From Stentor coeruleus (Eukaryota > Ciliophora > Heterotrichea > Heterotrichida > Stentoridae): 64,000 nt of DNA. The DNA lies in the NCBI GenBank assembly GCA_001970955.1, contig MPUH01000003.1, positions 145,257 through 209,256 on the forward strand, written 5' to 3'. Below the pieces are notes generated by a model, which was not told where the DNA came from, did no database searches, and was given only the letters and a program-made list of their open reading frames with translations. Within the stretch, counting starts at the first letter, position 1. The number at the start of each line of letters is the position of its first letter. The translations under genes were made by a program, and so were the position numbers. Shown piece after piece: positions 11,243 to 20,145 of this stretch.

Positions 11243-11486
11243 CATTGCTATAAACTAATAAGAGATAAATTTTAAGAAACTTTTAGTATTTAAGACTGTT
11301 TTATTCTTTTTAATATTAAGATGATGATAATTTAATTGAATTTTAATAGCATAGCAGCTTATAATCCAAACTTCCCTAAATTTAAAAACATTATTTATCA
11401 TCTTCATGGCTAGAATCAATCCTAACAAAACTTTTTCATATCTTAAAATATAAAAATATCTTTTCTTATTATAAAATCACACATAA

Positions 11487-12209
11487 ATGAATTCTCAAGA
11501 AGTAGAGTCTTACTACTCTGAATCCCACGGGAGCTCTTTTGACAATGAAAGCCTTCAAGAAGTTAAAGGCAAAAAATGCTATATTTGTGGCAAAAGTTCA
11601 CTTTTTCAGCTTAAAAAAATCTGCAGATTTTGCAATCGAGTGATTTGCTCTGAACATTCACAAAAACATCGAAAAAAACCAGGATACGACATTCCTCAGC
11701 GTATTTGCACATCATGTGAAGAAAAAATAGTTATAAAAGAAATCAAAGAAGAGATTGATAAAGAAATTGAAAAACTTGGCATAGAAATCATGCAAGGCAA
11801 GTTACTTAAAGAAAGTTTAAAGCTAGAAACTGTATCAAAAGGTCAGGGCATTGAAGAATTACTTATAAGCATTGAACAGGAAGAAAAAACTTTAAAAGGT
11901 CTTGAAGAAGAGTTGAGTAAAAAACTTAAAGATGAGGCTGAAAATGGGGAAAAGATTAGGGCAGATACTGAATTTTTGAGGAAATGCTTGGATGAGAGGA
12001 TTGAAAATGAGCGAGTTTTGGTTGTAGAATGTAATGGGAAAGAAAACCAGTTGCAGATTTTGATAGCTGAAGAAGAAGATCTTAGAAATGCGAATTTAGA
12101 ATTGGGAAATCAGATCAGTGAATCGTATGAGATGCTTAAGGAAAGTGTTTTGAAAGAAGAATTGGTAAAAACTCTTTGCCAGAGATGCTTGGCACATATA
12201 GAAACATAA
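11487..12209 (+). CDS. FYVE-like zinc finger protein with coiled coil
   Basis: The 240-residue protein has an acidic/Ser N terminus. A FYVE-like zinc finger follows at about residues 29-75: CYICG, CRFCNRVIC, a His/basic stretch SQKHRKK and a final CTSC, giving paired Cys sets with FYVE spacing. The canonical WxxD and RRHHCR motifs are missing or weak, so PI3P binding is uncertain. From residue 80 to 230 it is a long charged coiled coil (KEIKEEIDKEIEKLG and similar heptads), with a final CQRC pair. This architecture resembles endosomal or Rab-effector adaptors. Alternatives are other cross-brace zinc fingers such as those of rabphilin type. Confidence 0.65.
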   Translation: MNSQEVESYYSESHGSSFDNESLQEVKGKKCYICGKSSLFQLKKICRFCNRVICSEHSQKHRKKPGYDIPQRICTSCEEKIVIKEIKEEIDKEIEKLGIEIMQGKLLKESLKLETVSKGQGIEELLISIEQEEKTLKGLEEELSKKLKDEAENGEKIRADTEFLRKCLDERIENERVLVVECNGKENQLQILIAEEEDLRNANLELGNQISESYEMLKESVLKEELVKTLCQRCLAHIET

Positions 12210-12393
12210 AGTTAATGTGTTACAATGAGTTTATAAATAATAAAAATAATGAAATCAGATTCGGTGTATTCAAGATTCAAATATGCTTTTATATGAGGAA
12301 ATTATGGTAAAAAATATGTTATTAGCTAAGAAATAAGAAGATTATAAGGATTTGTGCTTGAAATTCATGTAAATTTATAAACTTAATCTTTAG

Positions 12394-12578
12394 TATACTG
12401 AGTATTATAGAAGTAATTATGATAATAATAAATACTGGAAAAAACTATATTAATACGAAGAGAAAGCACACAATTGGTTCGTAGGCTTTAAATACCTTAA
12501 GCTTATAGCAAAAACTCTCAACAACCCTATAAACAAAATCTTTATCTTAGGTTGCGGAATGCCTAACTCAGTGAAGTA
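12394..12578 (+). pseudogene. Relic of a class I methyltransferase (METTL13/EEF1AKMT4-like)
   Basis: One plus-strand frame reads NYDNNKYWKKLY, a TAA, then YEEKAHNWFVGFKYLKLIA and KIFILGCGMPNSVK. This matches the start of the YW...Y...W family of lysine methyltransferases, where motif I is LGCGNS. One internal TAA precedes motif I and another follows SVK, so it cannot make a full enzyme. The frame is interrupted just after motif I by a short retro-insertion (12579-12603). No downstream methyltransferase sequence is recognisable, so only about 60 codons survive. Confidence 0.55.
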
Positions 12579-12617
12579 TTATTAGTATTAGTTAGGAATT
12601 AACAACTCAGTGAAGTA
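12565..12617 (-). mobile_element. 25-bp retro-insertion with 14-bp target-site duplication
   Basis: AACTCAGTGAAGTA occurs at 12565-12578 and again at 12604-12617. Between them lie 25 bp (12579-12603) that share about 20 bp (TTAGTATTAGTTAGGAATTA on the plus strand) with the insertions at 23294 and 54792. Read on the minus strand, the shared part is a constant 3' end, CCTAACTAATACTA, while 5' ends differ. That is the pattern of target-primed, 5'-truncated copies. Confidence 0.8.
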
Positions 12618-12748
12618 ATTGCACTTATTAATATTAGTATATTATATGATTACTAGCATTAATATTAATCAACAGTCAAAGCTTTGTAAAAGTAATAATA
12701 TTATTAAGCTTTTAATCATAATCTACACAGTTCTACCATTAATCTTTT

Positions 12749-13948
12749 TTACATTGACTTAAGCAACGAACTTTTCTTCGCAGCCTCTTGTGGCCCATTC
12801 TTCTGCAGTTCCAACACTTGTTCAAGTTGTAAAAACTTGAGAGGTTTCGATTTATCTTTAGCCGAAGCATAAGTCCTCATAAGAAAATACGCATGAGCAT
12901 ATTCACTTTGCCTAATCACAAGATTATGTTCAATCAATGTTAAAAAATTTCTCTCAAACCTCACAGTTTCCTCTTCCGAGTACAATTCATATAGCGCTTT
13001 ATCAGCATAATTTCCTTTACAAGCTAAAATCATGCTTGTAAAAACAAGTTTTTTCCATGTTTCTGCAGTTAAAGTCACTTGAGATTTTTCTACATATCGT
13101 TCAAGATATACAATTGCATTAACAACCACTTCTTTTTCAAGCCGGCCTTTAGATATTATTGTCCTAGTCCAATTATAAATATAAGATTCATTAGGAATCC
13201 CTGGTGATTCATCAACAAAAGCATTGTTCATTTCTTTTATAAGTGGGCTTACTTTAGTGATTTTTTTTGCACATTGGCTTTCAATAACCCTAGCAAAGCA
13301 TTTGCATACTTCTTCAATATCCATATTGTGCAATGTACTACGCATTCTTGATGAATCAAAAGACTTGCCGATATAGTTCCTGTCGATTTGCGTGTTGTTT
13401 TTGCATTCTGAAATAGTCATTTCTGTATTTTTCTTTATTTTGATTTCTAAGTCCGTGATTTTTTCTTGAGCTTTTATTAGATCTTGTTTGAGTTTTTGAT
13501 TAAGTTCTAGTTTTTGCTCTGTGTATCTAGGACGATGCTCCCTAGACTCAGTTTTCAAATGATGAGGACTTAGTGTGGGAAATATAGCAGTAGCTGATCT
13601 GTGCTTATAAGAATTAGTTCTTAGATTCTCCAGCATTTGCTTGAACTTGTGCACTTGGCCTGGATAAAGCTTAAGACTTGATATTAGAGAATCAATATTG
13701 CTTGAGTTTATGTTTAGAAGATCATCTGAACATCCTATCATTGTTTGGAGCTTCTGAATAAAAATTACAGAAAAACAATTTTGTAAATCGTGTTCTTTCA
13801 GTATGGATTTTAATGCTGTATAGCTTGTCTTTCTTTGAACGTCACGGGTTTGTGGGATTGCTCCGACATTTCTTGCTTGCTTGATTCGGTTCTTGTGCAC
13901 TTTCATCTTTAGGTCATCTTCCCACTTTTGCTGACTCTTCATATTCAA
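12749..13948 (-). CDS. Cyclin Y-like protein with N-terminal SAM-like region
   Basis: Residues about 250-365 form a cyclin box of the cyclin Y/PHO80 type: IPNESYIYNWTRTII, VNAIVYLERYV, TWKKLVFTSMILACK, FERNFLTLIEHNL and YAHAYFLMR line up with cyclin Y. It should therefore activate a PCTAIRE/CDK14-16-type kinase. The N-terminal 105 residues contain a SAM-like helical region (GCSDDLLNINSSNID, then LKLYPGQVHKFKQML). A coiled coil (about 143-175) links the two parts. The family's myristoylation motif is absent, because the N terminus is MNMKSQQ. At 399 aa it is somewhat longer than animal cyclin Y. Starts at Met1 or Met3 are equivalent. Confidence 0.75.
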   Translation of the reverse strand: MNMKSQQKWEDDLKMKVHKNRIKQARNVGAIPQTRDVQRKTSYTALKSILKEHDLQNCFSVIFIQKLQTMIGCSDDLLNINSSNIDSLISSLKLYPGQVHKFKQMLENLRTNSYKHRSATAIFPTLSPHHLKTESREHRPRYTEQKLELNQKLKQDLIKAQEKITDLEIKIKKNTEMTISECKNNTQIDRNYIGKSFDSSRMRSTLHNMDIEEVCKCFARVIESQCAKKITKVSPLIKEMNNAFVDESPGIPNESYIYNWTRTIISKGRLEKEVVVNAIVYLERYVEKSQVTLTAETWKKLVFTSMILACKGNYADKALYELYSEEETVRFERNFLTLIEHNLVIRQSEYAHAYFLMRTYASAKDKSKPLKFLQLEQVLELQKNGPQEAAKKSSLLKSM

Positions 13949-15037
13949 TATTTCTAGGCTAAATGATAGATTATTTTATCTGATATAAAATTTTAGTTGA
14001 TTTTTGAGAGTGCGTATTAGGATGGAATGAGATAGCTGATATGATATATTGGATTATAGGATGGATTTTTATTGGAAGTTAAGGTTTAGTTTTTTAAAGA
14101 AAATACTTTAAAATTTTCGTTGAAAAAAAGTAAAAGGGTGCTTAAAGAAAAATTGCTAGAAATTAATGAAATTACTTGTTGTGCTTAATGATAAATTTAA
14201 TTTTATTAAACATTTGGTTTATAATGAAAAATTACTGGGAAAGTCAATAAGCACATTATTAAAGACGATGAGTGATACACCATCCCGAATCAGCCAAAGG
14301 AAAGAGGTTAAAGACTCTCAAACCTGAACCAGACTGGATTGCAACCACACTAGCCTAACTAATTCTATTTTAATTTTAAAATGAAACCTATAATAATTTA
14401 CAATATAATTTACTATATTTCAATACTAATATTTTTTACATAGTATAAAAATTAAATAATATATATAATTATCATAGAAAACTATATTCAAAAGTAGCAA
14501 GTTGTTATATATAATAAAAAATATCAATATTTATGTAAGAGGACACCAATAAATATTAGCAAATCAACATTTTGCCATAAAATTATGCATGTTTTAATTA
14601 AAAGCATTTTAAAAAAAATATTAATCAGTTCAGAAATAAAAATACTAACTCTTTTCATAAGATTTAGGATAAAATTCAAAGACGAAAGCTGGAACGAAAA
14701 AGGAGATTAATAATAAGTATTTCAAAGCTGGAATCATCGTCATTGTTATTGAAATTCCAGAAGATTTATATCTACCTGTATTAATGGCCTACTACGTCAA
14801 AAATCCAAAAATAAAGCAACCTATCTGGAAATGTATACTTGTGAAACTATGGGTGGGAGACATGATCTGTTGATAAAACAAGTAATTTTACACAAAATGA
14901 AAGCAAATAATTCTAGTAAGAATCACCCTATAAAACTGCAAACAAAGATAGGACATTAAACAGAATAAAAAAACTTATCACATTTTTATTTACTAAAAAA
15001 TTAATTTTCACTAATACAAGTACTTTTATTGGCCCTA
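13949..15037. other. Spacer with a 66-codon open stretch lacking a start
   Basis: The spacer is mostly A+T rich. Between 14673 and 14873 (plus strand) there is an open frame of 66 codons reading FKAGIIVIVIEIPEDLYLP then AYYVKNPKIKQPIWKC, with no upstream ATG and no recognisable family. It may be a remnant exon. A slightly G+C-richer stretch at about 14265-14360 is unexplained. Confidence 0.3.
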
Positions 15038-15256
15038 TCAAAGATCAAATTTTTGAGGAGATTCACTGTTACTTGACTTTTCACCCTTATCTAGATTGCC
15101 ACATTTTTTATCCGAGCTATTTGCAATTGAGTTTACCATTTTGCATTCAGTGTAAGCAAATATGGCCTTGACATTCACCAATGGCTTATTTTTACATTTT
15201 TGGCTTAATTTCCCTAGTTTGATAAGTGTTCCTAGTTTTCTTACAAGATAAAGCAT
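15038..15256 (-). CDS. Small hypothetical protein
   Basis: A 72-residue frame, MLYLVRKLGTLIKLG to SPQKFDL. It is basic in the first half, then Ser/Lys rich with three cysteines, and no family is recognised. It sits alone between spacers and reads on the same strand as the CFAP77-like gene 190 bp upstream. Coding status is plausible from composition but unproven. Confidence 0.35.
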   Translation of the reverse strand: MLYLVRKLGTLIKLGKLSQKCKNKPLVNVKAIFAYTECKMVNSIANSSDKKCGNLDKGEKSSNSESPQKFDL

Positions 15257-15444
15257 TTCCTAAGGTAAAAACTATCTATATATAAAATAACTTAAGACAG
15301 TCTAGATTATGATGCAAATGATATTTAAACTTGGCAATCAACAAATCGATTCTAACAGTTCCGCAATGCTTTCACTTAAAATCTTTGTTTCAAAGAAATA
15401 CGTATCGTATTGGGTAGTTTATAGTATTCTAGGCTATTAAATAT

Positions 15445-16062
15445 CTATTTTCTTCTTGTCTCGGTCTTAGCTTTGATGCTTTCGTACTTTTTGAGTTTGA
15501 AATAACCTTTTTCAGGGTTTTCCATTGAGTTACGAATAGACTCGTTACGTTTATCGAAACCACGGGTGCTCCGAGCGGTTGGGATGTTTTTACGAACAGA
15601 CTTAGGCGTGAAGTTATTGCCTAGGTTTTCTGCTGCGTACTCACCATAGAAATTGCCCATGACAGCTTTAATTGGTGTACTTGGCCTATTTTCTATACCA
15701 AATATCATATCTGGCACACGTATTTTGCCTCTTTGAGATGCTGATTTGATACGAACATTTACAGTATTTCTAAACTTGCTTTGTGTAGCAGGGGTACAAG
15801 CTCCTTCAGTAATACTAAGAACGTTGAGCTTTTTAAAATCTTTGTCTGGAGGAGGGACTTTACTTGATGAGTGAACTGCCCATGATGTAATTAAGGCTCC
15901 AACTCCTTCTTTATCAGCTTTAAGTTTTTTTCCATATGTATAATCTTCTCCAGGGAGTATTCTTGTTGAGGGTTTAGCTTTTCCCATTGAGTCTTTGACA
16001 AGAAGAAAATTGTTTGTTGACTGAAGAAAATTCAAATATTTGTTATTTTTGCTTTCAGTCAT
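15445..16062 (-). CDS. CFAP77-like ciliary microtubule inner protein
   Basis: A 205-residue protein related to cilia- and flagella-associated protein 77, which lines the B-tubule of axonemal doublet microtubules. Two family blocks are visible: ILPGEDYTYGKKLKADKEGV followed by ITSW matches the LPGPxFxYG block, and MIFGIENRPSTP matches the invariant FGIxxRPSTP block followed by a short helix (GNFYGEYA). The C terminus is basic (KAKTETRRK), as in many tubulin-lumen proteins. The protein is somewhat shorter than animal CFAP77. A heavily ciliated cell is the expected context. No intron is needed. Confidence 0.8.
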   Translation of the reverse strand: MTESKNNKYLNFLQSTNNFLLVKDSMGKAKPSTRILPGEDYTYGKKLKADKEGVGALITSWAVHSSSKVPPPDKDFKKLNVLSITEGACTPATQSKFRNTVNVRIKSASQRGKIRVPDMIFGIENRPSTPIKAVMGNFYGEYAAENLGNNFTPKSVRKNIPTARSTRGFDKRNESIRNSMENPEKGYFKLKKYESIKAKTETRRK

Positions 16063-16259
16063 TATAATTATAGTTATGATAAGTTTAAGATTTGAAAATT
16101 TGTGTATTGGGGTTATGTTTTGCTGATTTTGATGAAAAGGATAGTTTTTCTAATTTTTGATTTAATATAGGTTTATGAAAGTATAATAATTTAGATTTAT
16201 TATGAAAGAATTGATTAGGTTGAAATATTAAAATAAAGCATGCTTTTAGATTATTAAGG

Positions 16260-16352
16260 ATTAGATTGACTTTTATTAAAATTTTGAATATAAATAGTTT
16301 TTTTTNATTAGATTGACTTTTATTAAAATTTTGAATATAAATAGTTTTTTTT
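16260..16352. repeat. 46-bp exact direct repeat around N at 16306 (assembly join)
   Basis: Bases 16260-16305 and 16307-16352 are identical, separated by one N, in A+T-rich spacer DNA. Interpreted as unmerged contig ends. The remainder of the spacer (16063-16814) holds nothing recognisable. Confidence 0.85.
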
Positions 16353-16814
16353 ATAGAGCACTTTTATTATTAATACAATATAAAGTATGCGAAAGTATTA
16401 CAAAAATCCAATATTTAAATCATAGGTAATAATATAATTAGAGAAAATGCCTCAATCCTTCTAAAAGTAAATAAAGTTTAGTGAGAAATTTTCCTTCTAG
16501 TATCCCAAAACCATATTCATATTTTTTCTATAATAAATCATTTCTTTATATCACTCTATTGAAATAAATATTATAATACAAATCTTTAAATTCTTCATAT
16601 ATAATCTTGACTTTCTTTTCAATATATTCTATTTTCACCCATTATTTTTCATCATCAGACTGTAGCCTTTCCCTTTTTTCTAATAACTACTTAACAAAAT
16701 TCTCTATATTTCTCAATACCCTCAAAAATGTCCTCTTCAAAAATCCTCCTAATAACCCCCAAAAAAAACAATTTTAATATTCCCTATGGCCCAAATAATT
16801 AATATAAGCATAAT

Positions 16815-19331
16815 ATGAACTCCGCATGGCAAACCGGTAACTATCAATCCCGAAATCCATCCTCTGCGCAATTTACCCCAATCCTTATCAAAGAAGATTC
16901 CACTACTTTGAATGTTAATAGTATCAATGCCAAAACAGAAAATTCTGATCGATCTATTGAAGACCTTCGCTATGAGTATATGATGAATAAACGTGGAATA
17001 GACTGTTCACATCTTTTCAAATATGTAAACCCTGCAAATCAAATTACTCCTCAAAGGACACCATATACAACATCAAATCTTAGTAATGAAGTCATGATGT
17101 TTGATGGCGCCAGAGCAAACTCAGGATATAGTCAACCAAGTTCAAATTTATATAGTTCAAGTACATCTCAGAATGCTTTTAGAACCACCACAGGATATAA
17201 TGGGGCTGGGAATCAGTCATTTTTAGGTGGAACTACTGGAAATCAGACAGCTTTTGGTAGAACTACTGGAAGTCAGTTAGGTTTTGGAGGAAATACTGGC
17301 AATCAGCCAGGTTTTGGTATTTCTACTGGAAATCAGCCAGGTTTTGGGGTATCTACTGGAAATCAATCAGGTTTTGGGGTATCTACTGGAAATCAACCAG
17401 GTTTTGGGGTAACTACTGGAAATCAACCGGGTATTGGTGGGCCTATTAACAATCAGCCAGGCTTTGGAGTAACTACTAGTCAAAATAACCCTTTTTCTCA
17501 AAGCTCAGGATTTACTGCGAGTAGCTTTGGGGTTGGGGTTGGGAATCCAATAAATACAAGCCAATTTAATGGTGCTGCTTCTAACCCTGCATCAAACAGT
17601 CAAATTACTAACCCTTTCACTCAAAGCAATGCGTCCTTTGGTCAATCTTTTAACAACCCAAGCCAGGCAGCGTTTGGAAAATATAGTCAAGATACAGGGT
17701 ATTTTAACTCAGTTCCTCCAAGCCAAATGTATTCTTCAAATCAACCCATTAGTTTTTCTGCACCTAATTCAACTCAAAACTCTTTCGGAGTTCCCAATAC
17801 AAGTCAGCCAATGAACTTTTTTACTCAAGCATCCCAAAATCAGAACTTGCCAACTCATACTTCCCAAAATCCATTCAGCCAATCAACCTCAACAAATCAA
17901 GGCCAATCAAATCCTTTTTTCCAAAGCTCATCTAATTCTTTTATCCAAAACCCGGCAAATACTTTTGGTCAAAACCCTTTCAGTCAAGCTGCAAGCTCTA
18001 ACTTATATCCCCAATCAAATCCTACATCTTTAAATCAAAATCTTAATCTGCACAATCAAGGAGCTTCAAATTTTTTTCTACAAAACTCTCAACCAAATCC
18101 TACAAATTTCGGATATCCTACAGGGCAAAATTTAAATCATTTTTATAATGCAAACAGTAATAACTTCATGTCTGCAGGAAATCAAGGTCAAAACAATTAT
18201 TTAAAATCAGGGTTAAATGGTTTCCTTCCTGAAAATCCAGGTTTTGGTCAGAACTTTAACCAAGGGACTTTTACAAATATTGAAAAAAATCTCTTTGCGA
18301 AAGAATATATGTACAACGCTTATAAAGACCCTCATGGGCTAAGCTGGGTCTATTTCGATTTTGATAGTTTAAAAACTAGTACAAAACCTGTGGAAAAAGC
18401 AATAATGAGGTCTCCTGAACCTCAACATAGAGGTAATATTGAAACTATTATTAAAAATAGCCATAATGCAATGCCAAGAGGGAATCTTAAAGACCCTTTT
18501 AAGTCTAATTCTGTTAGTTATAATTATCGAAAGAGGAATATTAATATCCCTTATGAGGCGGATAGAAGACTTAAACACTCTTTTATATTGAAGAATAAGT
18601 TTAAAAATACAAATACTAGTATGCAAAATAGTGATGAGGTTGATGATCATGAGGAAATAGAAAGTAATTATGATGAAAATAAGGAGATAAAGATTTTTAT
18701 TAGTGCACCAATTTTTTGTGAGAGGAAACTAGATTATATAATGCCTGTATCGGCTACTATTAGACAAGTTGCTGAAAGGGTATGTACAAGTCTTAGTATA
18801 AATAATCCGTTTAAGCTTAAGTTTCAAGGCGTGGATTTGCCGTATGATGAAAGTTTAGGGTCTTTGAACATTCCTAATGAGTGTTTACTAGAAATGAGTG
18901 ATTTGAGGATGATTAGCAATGAATTTTTGCCAAGAACTAAAATTTATAAATTTTCTCCAAGTATAGATGAAATGAAGAATATGACCATAAATCAACTTAA
19001 GAACCTATCAAATTTTTCAATAGAAAATGAGTTTGGGAAAATGGTTTTTGACGGCGAGACCAATGTAACAAATCTTGACGTTGATGATTTAGTGCTAATT
19101 GAAAAAAACTGTATTATAGGGTATCCTAATTGTAGTGAAGAGCAAAAAGCTTTAATAGATAATAGACTTGATAAAAGTGCTGTGGTTACCTTATATAATT
19201 TGAAAAGCCAATCAGGGAATACTGGAAAGATGGCTATAAAACTTATGATGAACTGTGAAAAAAATGGGACTAAATTTATAAATTATGACGAAAATACTGG
19301 AAATTTTACTTTCAGGATAGAAAAGTTGTAA
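16815..19331 (+). CDS. Nup98-type FG nucleoporin ending at the autoproteolysis site
   Basis: An 838-residue nuclear pore protein. Residues about 46-62 (RSIEDLRYEYMMNKRG) match the GLEBS motif that binds Rae1/Gle2. Residues about 100-500 are a Gln/Asn/Ser-rich FG domain with GFG, AFG and NPF repeats, including tandem GFGVSTGNQP units, with no GLFG. Residues about 627-700 resemble a ubiquitin-like fold (FQGVDLPYDESLGSLNIP). Residues 709-838 are the Nup98 C-terminal domain: IYKFSPSIDEMKNMT, VVTLYNL and KFINYDENTGNFTFRIEKL. In animals this domain ends with HF and is cleaved before Ser. Here the frame stops exactly at that point with KL, so no Nup96 moiety or cleavage is needed. Confidence 0.9.
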   Translation: MNSAWQTGNYQSRNPSSAQFTPILIKEDSTTLNVNSINAKTENSDRSIEDLRYEYMMNKRGIDCSHLFKYVNPANQITPQRTPYTTSNLSNEVMMFDGARANSGYSQPSSNLYSSSTSQNAFRTTTGYNGAGNQSFLGGTTGNQTAFGRTTGSQLGFGGNTGNQPGFGISTGNQPGFGVSTGNQSGFGVSTGNQPGFGVTTGNQPGIGGPINNQPGFGVTTSQNNPFSQSSGFTASSFGVGVGNPINTSQFNGAASNPASNSQITNPFTQSNASFGQSFNNPSQAAFGKYSQDTGYFNSVPPSQMYSSNQPISFSAPNSTQNSFGVPNTSQPMNFFTQASQNQNLPTHTSQNPFSQSTSTNQGQSNPFFQSSSNSFIQNPANTFGQNPFSQAASSNLYPQSNPTSLNQNLNLHNQGASNFFLQNSQPNPTNFGYPTGQNLNHFYNANSNNFMSAGNQGQNNYLKSGLNGFLPENPGFGQNFNQGTFTNIEKNLFAKEYMYNAYKDPHGLSWVYFDFDSLKTSTKPVEKAIMRSPEPQHRGNIETIIKNSHNAMPRGNLKDPFKSNSVSYNYRKRNINIPYEADRRLKHSFILKNKFKNTNTSMQNSDEVDDHEEIESNYDENKEIKIFISAPIFCERKLDYIMPVSATIRQVAERVCTSLSINNPFKLKFQGVDLPYDESLGSLNIPNECLLEMSDLRMISNEFLPRTKIYKFSPSIDEMKNMTINQLKNLSNFSIENEFGKMVFDGETNVTNLDVDDLVLIEKNCIIGYPNCSEEQKALIDNRLDKSAVVTLYNLKSQSGNTGKMAIKLMMNCEKNGTKFINYDENTGNFTFRIEKL
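17222..17481 (+). repeat. 30-bp coding minisatellite in the FG domain
   Basis: About nine tandem units of 30 bp encode GFGVSTGNQP and variants (GNTGNQPGFG, GFGISTGNQP, GFGVTTGNQP). Neighbouring units near 17330-17420 are almost identical in DNA, implying recent expansion by slippage or unequal exchange. Outer units are diverged. Confidence 0.85.
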
Positions 19332-20145
19332 TTTATTCTAAGTTAGTATTTAGTGGTTAATTAAGATTAAAAAAAATTTTATATGAAAATGATAATTTAT
19401 TGCTTTTAGCCTTTGAATAAGCCTAGTATTCTTGCAGATATACTATTTTTTTACTGGTTGGAGTTTTATAGGATAATGGTTAAGTCTTATGATATAAAGG
19501 CTATTAAAATTAGTTGTTTAAATGATTAGAGGATGATGGCTGATTAAGAATGCAGTAAATTATTAAGGATGCTATATGCTAAAAAATTGAGTGTGCTATA
19601 CTTTATTTGATGCATTGTATAAATGCGCTTAATTTTGAATGATTATTTAAATTTGAATTTAACGAAAATTAATTTTATATTTTATGAAATTTAAAAAAAA
19701 AATTTTTTTTTATATTTGTTTGAGTAGTGAATAAAGTATTTGCATAATTTAATTTTTGAATATTGCTCTGAAATTTTATCTCCAAATCTTTCAAACTAAT
19801 CTTAAATTTTAAAATTACCTATAAGAATCTTATTATATTTTGCATTACAGAATCTATAGAGCTAACTTATATTTTCCAATCATCAATAATTTTGTATCTA
19901 CAAATTATATTAAAGCAGCATATTATCACAAATTCCTCTTTACTCCTAAATAATAGTTTTCATACCTTAGCATCTTTTCTAGAAAAAAATATTTACTAAA
20001 TTTTCATCATAAATCCTACAACTTCATACTTTTTATTGAATATCCAAATTTTCTTTAAATTATATAATATTTTAATCTTTTCCATCTTCCCCATATCTGC
20101 AAATCCAATCCTGAAAAGCTCCGCCATATTATTGCCTCCTTATAA
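19332..20145. other. A+T-rich spacer, nothing recognised
   Basis: About 800 bp between two plus-strand genes, with poly-A/T runs near 19690. No coding relic or repeat was identified. It should contain the Nup98 3' end and the first ligase promoter. Confidence 0.5.

Noticed and set aside
14265-14360. G+C-richer stretch with loose 5S rRNA-like words (CATCCCGA, GGTTAAAGAC)
   Set aside because: The order and spacing of 5S internal control boxes do not hold, and no 120-nt fold with closing termini can be drawn.
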